A stretch of 22,003 nucleotides of DNA from Acidobacteriaceae bacterium. GTDB lineage: Bacteria > Acidobacteriota > Terriglobia > Terriglobales > Acidobacteriaceae. Shown piece by piece: positions 6,502 to 12,582 of the stretch. Under the pieces are notes generated by a model that saw only the letters and a list, made by a program, of their open reading frames with translations, made no database searches and was not told the DNA's origin. The DNA lies in contig PMTP01000163.1 of assembly GCA_003167305.1 (NCBI GenBank), positions 1 to 22,003 of the forward strand, in the 5' to 3' direction. The stretch's first letter is position 1, and every line of letters begins with the position of its first letter. The position numbers and the translations under genes were made by a program.

Positions 6502-8013
6502 CACCCACTCCAGAATCGAGCGTACCGCGACCCCGCTGGGGCCTTTGGCGATGTAGGGCTTGCTGTCTTCGACCCAGGCCAGACCAGCGATGTCGAGATG
6601 AATCCAGGGGGTGTCTTCAACGAAGACTTTGAGGAACTCGGCGGCGGTGATGGCGCCGCCCCAGCGTCCGCCGGTGTTCTTGATGTCGCCGATGTCGGAC
6701 TTGATCTGCTCGGCGTACTCCTCGCCCAGCGGCAAGCGCCAGAACATTTCGCCGGAAGTGGCGAGGGCGGCGTTGAACTTGGCCCAAATCTCTTCGTCGT
6801 TGGAGAATGCGCCGGCGTTGACGTAGCCGAGAGCGACGACGCAAGCGCCGGTTAGCGTGGCGGCGTCGATCAGGTGGGTTGCGCCTAACTGACGGGCGTA
6901 GGTCAGCCCGTCGGCCAACACGAGCCGGCCTTCGGCGTCGGTGTTAATGATTTCGATGGTTTTACCCGGCTGATCGGCGGAGAAGGGCATTGCGGTTTGC
7001 ACGTCGCCGGGCTTTTGCGCGGTGCCGGAGGGCATATTTTCCGCGGCGCAGATGACTGCGATCACGCGCACGCGGGGCTTGAGCAGCGCGATAGCGCGCA
7101 TTGCGCCAAGCATGGCCGCGCCGCCGGCCATGTCGTACTTCATCTGCTCCATCTTATCGGCCGGCTTGATGGAGATGCCGCCTGAGTCAAAGGTGATTCC
7201 CTTCCCTACCAGGCCGAGGATGGGTCCGTCGCTCATGCCTTCGGGCTCATAGCGCAACACGATCAGCGCGGGCGGCTCGGCGGAGCCTTGCGAGACGCTC
7301 CAGAATGCGCCCATCTTCAGCTCGTGGAGCTTTTCGGTGGAGTGGACCTCCCAGCCGAGACCAACTTCGGCGGCCATCCGCGCGGCGCGCTGGCCGAGCA
7401 GCGTGGGGGTGAGCTTGTTGCCCGGCTCGTTGACCAGTGAGCGGGTGAAGTTCTGGCTCTCGCCGATGATGATGGCTTCGGCGAAGGCGGCTTCAAGGGC
7501 AGCACAGTCGACACCGGCGGGTGCGGTCAGGGTAAAGGATTCGACGCTCTGGTCCTTGCGGTCGCTGCGATAGGTGTCGGGGTCGAAGTCGCCGATGAAA
7601 GCTCCCTCGACGGCAGCTCTCGCGCAGCTCGCCGCGGGAAGCAGTTCCGATTCAGGCAACGCGAAGACCAGTTCGCGAATGCCGCGCGGCTTGACGAAGC
7701 GGACGGCGGTTCCGGCGGCGTTGCGCACTTTATCCGCCGTCGCCTTGGCTTGCTTGCCCAGACCGACGAGGAGCAGGCGCTTGGCGGCCACTCCTGCCGG
7801 GGCGTGCAGCAGTACTGTCTCGTTGGCGCCGGCCTTGTATTCGCCGCTCAAGAGCACGGAGGCCGCAGCGGCCTGGACGGCAGCGTCCGAGGTCAGAAGC
7901 ATGGGCTGGGGCTTGGCGTAGGGGGCTTTCGAGGTTTGGGTGTCGGCAGCCAGGACGGCCAGCAATTCGGTTTCGATTCCGGCAAGAGGGGCGAAAGACA
8001 GTTGGGTCCGCAT
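6490..8013 (-). CDS. pepA: Leucyl (cytosol) aminopeptidase, M17 family
   Basis: Cytoplasmic metallo-aminopeptidase that removes N-terminal residues such as leucine, normally as a hexamer with two divalent metal ions. The product has 507 aa, the family's usual length. The N-terminal macro-like domain (residues 1 to about 170) is followed by SLVNEPGNKLTP, then the metal-binding segments GKGITFDSGGISIKP (about 268-282) and DMAGGAAMLG. The M17 signature NTDAEGRLVLADGLTYA (about 355-371) supplies Asp and Glu ligands and the catalytic Arg. The start is the ATG at 8013 (MRTQLSFAPLAG). The gene is convergent with argS and divergent from the membrane gene at 8131. In some bacteria PepA also binds DNA as a regulator, but nothing here tests that. 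Confidence 0.96.
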   Translation of the reverse strand: MRTQLSFAPLAGIETELLAVLAADTQTSKAPYAKPQPMLLTSDAAVQAAAASVLLSGEYKAGANETVLLHAPAGVAAKRLLLVGLGKQAKATADKVRNAAGTAVRFVKPRGIRELVFALPESELLPAASCARAAVEGAFIGDFDPDTYRSDRKDQSVESFTLTAPAGVDCAALEAAFAEAIIIGESQNFTRSLVNEPGNKLTPTLLGQRAARMAAEVGLGWEVHSTEKLHELKMGAFWSVSQGSAEPPALIVLRYEPEGMSDGPILGLVGKGITFDSGGISIKPADKMEQMKYDMAGGAAMLGAMRAIALLKPRVRVIAVICAAENMPSGTAQKPGDVQTAMPFSADQPGKTIEIINTDAEGRLVLADGLTYARQLGATHLIDAATLTGACVVALGYVNAGAFSNDEEIWAKFNAALATSGEMFWRLPLGEEYAEQIKSDIGDIKNTGGRWGGAITAAEFLKVFVEDTPWIHLDIAGLAWVEDSKPYIAKGPSGVAVRSILEWVRSY

Positions 8014-8044
8014 ACGACCATTATTTCACTGCCGCGAGCGGGGC

Positions 8045-8063
8045 CGAAGGAGTGGGGCACCCG
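8045..8063 (+). repeat. Fragment sharing GTGGGGCACCCG with the argS palindromic element
   Basis: Within the 117-bp divergent gap between pepA and the membrane gene, 8052-8063 is identical to 4612-4623 in argS. It may be a partial copy of the same repeat or only its conserved edge. The rest of the gap shows no other clear element. Confidence 0.35.
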
Positions 8064-8130
8064 ACAGCCGCGGGAAATCAACCGGCGGCCGTCTCATCAC
8101 TCCGGCAACCTGAGTGTTAGAGTAAAGCAA

Positions 8131-10371
8131 ATGCGAGAATCCATTGGCAGTTTGGCGAAGCGAGACACAACCCGGTTTTATTATCTACTCTTCTTCTTAT
8201 CGGGATTCCCGGCGCTTCTCTATCAAATCGTATGGCAGCGCACCCTCTTCACGTTATATGGAGTCAACATTGAATCGGTAACCATGATCGTTACCGTTTT
8301 CATGCTCGGCCTGGGTCTGGGAAGTTTGGCTGGCGGCTGGCTTTCGGCTCGCAAGGGAATCCGTCTGCTTCTCGCCTTCGGCCTGATCGAGTTCTCGGTG
8401 GGAACCTTCGGCGCGGCTTCACTCTGGATATTTCATCGCATTGGCTCTTTCACCGCGGGAGCCTCGACGATCGCTATCGGCTGCATCGCATTTGCGCTGT
8501 TGCTCGTTCCGACGATGCTGATGGGAAGCACGCTGCCGCTGCTGGTTGAACATTTCGTTCGCCGCAACGGGAATATCGGGGAGTCTGTTGGCTTACTCTA
8601 TTCGGTCAACACGCTTGGCTCCGCCACGGCTTGTTTTGCAGCCGCATTCCTGCTCATGCGGTTGCTCGGCGAATCGGGTTCGGTGAGACTCGCGGTCTGC
8701 TTCAACCTATTTGTCGGCGCCGCGGCATTGCTCCTCCAGCTGAGAGATTCCGCTCCGGCCCCGCAGAGGCCGGAGCCTGAGTCTCGAACGCGGCAGGAGA
8801 CCATTCCACTCTGGATCGGAATGCTCCTCGCCGGCGTCACGGGCTTTATCGCTCTGGCCTACGAGATCATCTGGTATCGCCTATACGCCTTTGTTTCCGG
8901 AGGAATGGCGCCGTGCTTTGCCGAGCTGCTTGCCTTCTATCTGCTCGGAATCGCCTACGGCTCGTTCGCGGTACGCGACGCTTGCCGGCAGAAACTTGGC
9001 AACAATCTCCGTCTTATGCTTGGAGCCACTTCCAGCGTCATCATGCTGGGAACGATCAGCGCCTTTCTGCTTGGACCCGCATTGGCCCTCTGGGTCGTCC
9101 ACTTCAACTACTTTCAGAGCTTTGTCTTCGTCTTCGCCGCCGCGGCGCTGCTGGGAGCCGCATTCCCGCTGCTGAGCCATGCAACTATCGATCCCGAGCG
9201 AAACTCAGGCAAATCCATCAGCTTTCTCTATGTGAGCAATATCATCGGTTCAACCCTGGGCAGCTTTTTGGTGGGCTTTGTGGTTCTGGATTATTGGTCC
9301 ACCCGCGCCACATCGCTGCTGCTGCTCGGCTTGGGCTTGCTCGCCGCAACCGTGCTTGCGGTCCTTTCCGGGCCGAAGTGGCCGAAGCGCATCTTCATTA
9401 CCGGCGGCGTGGCCTGCGTGGCTCTCGCCCTGGCTTCAGGCCCGCTCTTCAGCGGCCTCTACGAACGGCTGCTCCTCAAGTCCGCGTACAACAATAGCTT
9501 GAGATTCTCCGACATGGTGGAGAATCGGAGTGGCGTGATAGCCGTGTACCCAAGCGCGGCGGAATTCGCCTATCCGACCCGGGTCGTTATCAGTGGCGGC
9601 GCCTACGATGGGCAGATCAACACCGACATCCTGCGCGATTCCAACATGATTTATCGCGCCTTCGCGATCTGCGGCCTTGACGCAAAACCTAAGAAAGTAC
9701 TCATCATCGGCCTTGCTACCGGAGCGTGGGCGCAAGTGGTCGCAAACGATCCGGAAGTCGACGAGATCACCATCGTCGAAATCAATCCTGGTTTCCTATC
9801 GCTCATCCGCCAGTATTCCGAGGTCGCCAGCCTGCTGCGCAATCCCAAGGTTCATATCGTCATCGACGACGGCCGGCGCTGGCTGCTGGGCCATCCCGAT
9901 CTCCATTTCGATTTCATCCTGATGAACACCACGTGGCATTATCGCGCCCATGTCTCCAATCTGCTGTCAACCGAGTTCATGGGCCTGATGCGGGCGCATT
10001 TGAATCACGGCGGAATCGCGTACTATAACACGACCTACTCCGGCGATGCCCTGGCCACAGGCGCGACCGCGTTTCCCTACGCGCTGCGCATTAACAGTTT
10101 TCTGGCCGTCAGCGATAGCCCGATCACACTCGACAAAAGTCTCTGGAGAACAGCTCTCACCCACTATCAAATTGACGGACGTCCGGTCTTCGATCTTGGC
10201 AAGCCAAATCAACGCGCGCGGCTGGAGGAGGTACTGCATCTGGCCGACACGCTGGACCTTCCCGGCAGTCAACTGGAATCGCGCGCCAGTATGCTGCAAC
10301 GGATGAAGGGCGCCCGGCTGATCACCGACGACAATATGGGAACGGAATGGTCCGCGACGCCTCAGCACTGA
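8131..10371 (+). CDS. Multi-pass membrane protein with C-terminal spermidine-synthase-like domain (degenerate)
   Basis: The product has 746 aa. The N-terminal two thirds (to about residue 450) contain many hydrophobic segments, with the repeated pattern SGFPALLYQIVWQRTLF (about residue 22) and ITGFIALAYEI-type IWYRLYAF (about 250), giving two related halves of helices. The C-terminal domain (about 480-700) resembles the SAM/decarboxylated-SAM-binding fold of spermidine synthases: GGAYDGQ (about 490), KVLIIGLATGAW (about 523), VEINPG (about 550), DDGRRWL (about 579). The usual GGGDG loop is replaced by LATGAW. The catalytic DSSDP-type motif reads MNTTWH, so the catalytic Asp is missing and genuine spermidine synthase activity is unlikely. 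The start was set at 8131, the first ATG outside the pepA overlap. The ribosome binding site is weak. This is a known fused-type family whose role is not established. Confidence 0.85.
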   Translation: MRESIGSLAKRDTTRFYYLLFFLSGFPALLYQIVWQRTLFTLYGVNIESVTMIVTVFMLGLGLGSLAGGWLSARKGIRLLLAFGLIEFSVGTFGAASLWIFHRIGSFTAGASTIAIGCIAFALLLVPTMLMGSTLPLLVEHFVRRNGNIGESVGLLYSVNTLGSATACFAAAFLLMRLLGESGSVRLAVCFNLFVGAAALLLQLRDSAPAPQRPEPESRTRQETIPLWIGMLLAGVTGFIALAYEIIWYRLYAFVSGGMAPCFAELLAFYLLGIAYGSFAVRDACRQKLGNNLRLMLGATSSVIMLGTISAFLLGPALALWVVHFNYFQSFVFVFAAAALLGAAFPLLSHATIDPERNSGKSISFLYVSNIIGSTLGSFLVGFVVLDYWSTRATSLLLLGLGLLAATVLAVLSGPKWPKRIFITGGVACVALALASGPLFSGLYERLLLKSAYNNSLRFSDMVENRSGVIAVYPSAAEFAYPTRVVISGGAYDGQINTDILRDSNMIYRAFAICGLDAKPKKVLIIGLATGAWAQVVANDPEVDEITIVEINPGFLSLIRQYSEVASLLRNPKVHIVIDDGRRWLLGHPDLHFDFILMNTTWHYRAHVSNLLSTEFMGLMRAHLNHGGIAYYNTTYSGDALATGATAFPYALRINSFLAVSDSPITLDKSLWRTALTHYQIDGRPVFDLGKPNQRARLEEVLHLADTLDLPGSQLESRASMLQRMKGARLITDDNMGTEWSATPQH

Positions 10372-10397
10372 GAACCGTCTGGCCAGCTCCAGGGCAT

Positions 10398-10425
10398 CCA
10401 CATCAAATTGCCGCGGCAGATGTGG
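10398..10425. repeat. Stable palindrome downstream of the spermidine-synthase-like gene
   Basis: CCACATC (10398-10404) pairs with GATGTGG (10419-10425). Inside lies the self-complementary TGCCGCGGCA (10409-10418), giving an 11-bp stem with an AAAT bulge. No T-tract follows, so it is either an intergenic repeat or a Rho-dependent 3' end structure rather than a classical terminator. Confidence 0.5.
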
Positions 10426-10446
10426 GGTACAAGCTTTCGACGAGAA

Positions 10447-10489
10447 ATGACACTTTATCCATACTTGTCATTTTGTTGATAATATGACA
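10447..10489 (+). promoter_or_regulatory. Candidate promoter/operator of the vapBC pair
   Basis: ATGACA (10447-10452), TGTCAT (10467-10472) and ATGACA (10484-10489) form three half-sites. The last two make an inverted repeat that straddles GATAAT (10478-10483), a good -10 candidate. Toxin-antitoxin operons are usually autorepressed at such palindromes by the antitoxin or the complex. Repressor binding here is inferred. Confidence 0.5.
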
Positions 10490-10509
10490 TTATTATTATG
10501 AGAGGCATT

Positions 10510-10845
10510 ATGGAAACAGTTGTCACTCGACCGCGATCTGTTCGTAGCAAGATCAACCAGAATGGCCGCATCGTGATTCCGGCTGCAATCCGGCAGGAGA
10601 TGGGACTCAAGGCCGGAGAATCGCTTCTGATGGAGGTCGAGGATGGAGTACTGCGCATTGAGTCCTATCCTGCCCGCATCCGCCGCATTCAGCAGGAGTT
10701 CGCACAATACAACAGGCCAGGCGTATTCGCATCGGACGAGTTGATCGCCGAGCGTCGCGAAGAAGCCCGCCGCGAAGATGAGGAGATTAAGCGCGATCGC
10801 GAGTTATATCAGGCGCGTTTGCAGAAGGCGGAGCAGGTTGCCTAG
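10510..10845 (+). CDS. vapB: AbrB/MazE-fold antitoxin (VapB-type)
   Basis: The product has 111 aa. The N-terminal swapped-hairpin AbrB domain (about residues 8-55) reads RSKINQNGRIVIPAAIRQEM followed by GLKAGESLLMEVEDGVLRI, the typical DNA-binding antitoxin fold. The C-terminal half is charged and helical (RREEARREDEEIKRDRELYQ) and probably wraps the toxin. The ATG at 10510 is preferred because GAGAGG at 10500-10505 precedes it by 4 nt. The in-frame ATG at 10498 lies before that site. The gene overlaps the toxin gene by 8 nt, indicating translational coupling. The product should bind and inhibit the PIN RNase and repress the operon through the palindromes just upstream. Confidence 0.85.
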   Translation: METVVTRPRSVRSKINQNGRIVIPAAIRQEMGLKAGESLLMEVEDGVLRIESYPARIRRIQQEFAQYNRPGVFASDELIAERREEARREDEEIKRDRELYQARLQKAEQVA

Positions 10846-11224
10846 CCCGGTCGTCCTCGACTCATCGGCGATCCTGGCCGTCTTTCTCAACGAACCGGGA
10901 GGCGAGATCGTCCTTCCCCTCCTCGAAGGCGCCCTGTTGAGCACCGTCAATCTGGCGGAGGTTCACATGCGCTTGATCGAACTTGGAGCATCTGCCGGAC
11001 ATGCGTGGAGCCGTTTGCACAGTGTCCAGTGCGAGATGTGCTTCTTCAGCGATACGCAAGCGCGCACGGCGGCTGAGTTGCGGTCCATCACCCGTCCCTT
11101 TGGCCTATCGCTGGGCGACCGCGCATGCCTGGCTCTCGCCATCGACCGAAAAGCGACGGTCTACACGACGGACCGCATCTGGAAGAAGCTCGATTTGGGA
11201 ATTGAGGTTGAAGTGATCCGGTGA
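10838..11224 (+). CDS. vapC: PIN-domain ribonuclease toxin (VapC-type)
   Basis: The product has 128 aa and a single PIN domain. PIN toxins are metal-dependent RNases that cut specific RNAs, often tRNA or rRNA, when freed from the antitoxin. The four acidic positions are visible: Asp8 (VVLDSSAILAVF), Glu41 (NLAEVHMR), Asp94 (LGDRACLALA) and Asp112 (YTTDRIW). The start is the TTG at 10838, inside the last codons of the antitoxin gene, with GGAG about 5 nt upstream. Going further upstream would add about 20 basic residues that match the antitoxin's other frame and no PIN homology. All catalytic residues are present, so the toxin looks intact. Confidence 0.85.
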   Translation: MPSPVVLDSSAILAVFLNEPGGEIVLPLLEGALLSTVNLAEVHMRLIELGASAGHAWSRLHSVQCEMCFFSDTQARTAAELRSITRPFGLSLGDRACLALAIDRKATVYTTDRIWKKLDLGIEVEVIR

Positions 11225-11234
11225 GCTTTCGGCC

Positions 11235-11240
11235 TATAAT
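11235..11240 (+). promoter_or_regulatory. Candidate -10 box TATAAT
   Basis: A perfect TATAAT lies 10 nt after the vapC stop and 47 nt before the next start, suggesting the small membrane gene has its own promoter. No good -35 at normal spacing was found. Confidence 0.4.
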
Positions 11241-11287
11241 CGGCTGGACAGTTGTTTTGCGTTGCTAGTCGCTTTGTGGGGAACGGG

Positions 11288-11683
11288 ATGAAGAAGTGGT
11301 TCAGGAAATATTACCGGCACATTTTGGTTCTCCTGTTGTGTCTCTCGCTTGCCTGCATGATCTGGGCTGTCATTCACGGGGGAGTCACAGGAGTTCAGTT
11401 TTTATGTTGGACCGTAATGCTTCTGGCCGGCGGGGTCATCATAGTCAACAACCGCAGAAGCCAGGCACTGCACGAGGCCATGTTCACTTTGTTTTATACG
11501 GCATTCGCGGTCGAATTGTGGACGAAAGACCGAAGCATCCTTTTGGCTCTCCCTTTTGTACCTTTGGTGTTGTTTATGGCGTGGAGCGCCATCGATACGT
11601 ACTTCAAGAGCAAAAGATCCAGTTGCGATGCAGACAGCCCCGGTGAAGCGCCCTTCGAACTCGAAGGGAAAAGCAATGGCTGA
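11288..11683 (+). CDS. Small hypothetical membrane protein (131 aa)
   Basis: I do not recognise the family. The product starts MKKWFRKYYRHILVLLLCLS and has about four hydrophobic segments: residues 9-30, 35-52, 61-77 and 80-101 (ILLALPFVPLVLFMAWSAI). The basic N-terminus is likely cytoplasmic. The C-terminal tail is polar (KSKRSSCDADSPGEAPFELE). The ATG at 11288 was chosen over an upstream in-frame start because the basic-then-hydrophobic pattern begins there and a G-rich stretch (GGGGAACGGG) precedes it. It follows vapC on the same strand after 63 nt but probably has its own promoter, and a link to the toxin-antitoxin pair is not evident. Confidence 0.7.
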   Translation: MKKWFRKYYRHILVLLLCLSLACMIWAVIHGGVTGVQFLCWTVMLLAGGVIIVNNRRSQALHEAMFTLFYTAFAVELWTKDRSILLALPFVPLVLFMAWSAIDTYFKSKRSSCDADSPGEAPFELEGKSNG

Positions 11684-11754
11684 TGATCAATTATGCCGGG
11701 GCTAGATTGTTGCGGTTGAGTGAGCAGAATCCTAACCGGATTCCCGAAAAGCAT

Positions 11755-11822
11755 ACCGCAGGGGCTAAAGCCCGGTTCATTCGGTTCACTCAAATTGTCG
11801 TGGTTAAAACCCCGACCTACCA
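11755..11822 (+). repeat. Dispersed intergenic repeat with GGGGCTAAAGCCC core
   Basis: GGGCT-AA-AGCCC (11762-11773) and GGTT-AA-AACC (11802-11811) are two short palindromes in the gap between the convergent membrane gene and smpB. The pattern (a GGGGCTAAAGCCC unit, a roughly 25-nt spacer, then GTCGTGGTT...CCCGACCTACC) matches a repeat I recall from acidobacterial intergenic regions. It may also serve as a 3' end structure for the two convergent genes. Confidence 0.6.
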
Positions 11823-11831
11823 TATCCGCCC

Positions 11832-12383
11832 CTACCGCCCGCCGCGGTGCTTGCTGGCGTTGATGGCGGAGCGGGCTTCGCGGTCGGCCTCGCGGCTGCG
11901 CTCGGTCTCGCGCTTGTCCCAGTCCTGCTTGCCCTTGGCCACGGCCAGTTCGCACTTCACCCGTCCGTTGCGGAAGTACAGGCGGGTGGGGATGAGCGTG
12001 TGGCCCTTGATCTGCGTCTTCGATAGTAGCTTGCGAACTTCGGCGCTGTGCAGCAGCAGCTTGCGGGTGCGGGTGGCGTCATGGTTGGAGATATTGCCGT
12101 GGGAGTACGGGCCGATATGAAGATTGAGCAGGAAGGCCTCGCCGTTCTGGATGAGGCCGTAGGAGTCTTTGAGGTTGGCTTTGCCCTCACGGATCGACTT
12201 GACCTCGGTCCCGCGCAGGCTGACGCCGGCCTCGAATTTCTCCAGCAGGAAGTAGTTGTGGCTGGCGACGCGATTGTGCGCGGCGTCCCGCTCGCCGCTG
12301 GCCACCGGGTCGCGGGGCCGGGCCGGCTTCTGGGGGCCGGGAGCGGTTGTCTGAACGATCACGTGGCTGGTTTGGCGCGCCAT
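11832..12383 (-). CDS. smpB: SsrA-binding protein SmpB
   Basis: Binds tmRNA and delivers it to stalled ribosomes for trans-translation. The product has 183 aa, somewhat longer than the usual roughly 160 because of an N-terminal extension of about 30 residues (MARQTSHVIVQTTAPGPQKP). The core shows NRVASHNYFLLEKFEAGVSL, GTEVKSIREGKANLKDSYG, HIGPYSHGN, RTRKLLLH and KGHTLIPTRLYFRNGRVK. The basic C-terminal tail (KGKQDWDKRETERSREADRE) is the part that enters the decoding centre. The start at 12383 is preferred over one eight codons upstream because GAGGA precedes it by 9 nt. No ssrA (tmRNA) gene was recognised nearby. Confidence 0.96.
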   Translation of the reverse strand: MARQTSHVIVQTTAPGPQKPARPRDPVASGERDAAHNRVASHNYFLLEKFEAGVSLRGTEVKSIREGKANLKDSYGLIQNGEAFLLNLHIGPYSHGNISNHDATRTRKLLLHSAEVRKLLSKTQIKGHTLIPTRLYFRNGRVKCELAVAKGKQDWDKRETERSREADREARSAINASKHRGGR

Positions 12384-12452
12384 GGGGAAGCATCCTCGAA
12401 TCTTCATCGTAGCATTGGCGCGGGTTTTGGCTGTGCGGCAGCGGGGATGAGC

Positions 12453-12458
12453 TAAAAT
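12453..12458 (+). promoter_or_regulatory. Candidate -10 box (TAAAAT) of the secretin operon
   Basis: TAAAAT followed by GGA in the gap between smpB and the secretin gene would give a leader of roughly 115-120 nt. The leader is GC-rich, and I recognise no riboswitch in it. No clear -35 was seen. Confidence 0.3.
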
Positions 12459-12582
12459 GGAGTATTGCAGGATGGGAAGTTACACCCACAGGAATTGCGA
12501 CAGGAATAGCGTCCGGGGCGGCCAAGGCAGCCCGCAAGGGTCCGAGGAGAAGCGCGGGCCAGAGAAGACGCCTGGGAGTTCG

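Noticed and set aside
7750..8130. Possible N-terminal extension of the spermidine-synthase-like protein.
   Set aside because: The first 127 codons are antisense to pepA or intergenic and Gly/Arg-rich. The first membrane helix and family similarity start just after the ATG at 8131.
8131..10371. Gene as a true spermidine synthase (speE).
   Set aside because: The catalytic Asp motif is replaced by MNTTWH, and most of the protein is a membrane domain.
10498..10509. Upstream ATG for the antitoxin gene.
   Set aside because: The ribosome binding site GAGAGG lies after this ATG and fits the one at 10510.
12459..12582. Riboswitch or other structured RNA in the leader of the secretin gene.
   Set aside because: The region is GC-rich with short complementary stretches, but no consensus of a known class (including c-di-GMP types) could be matched.
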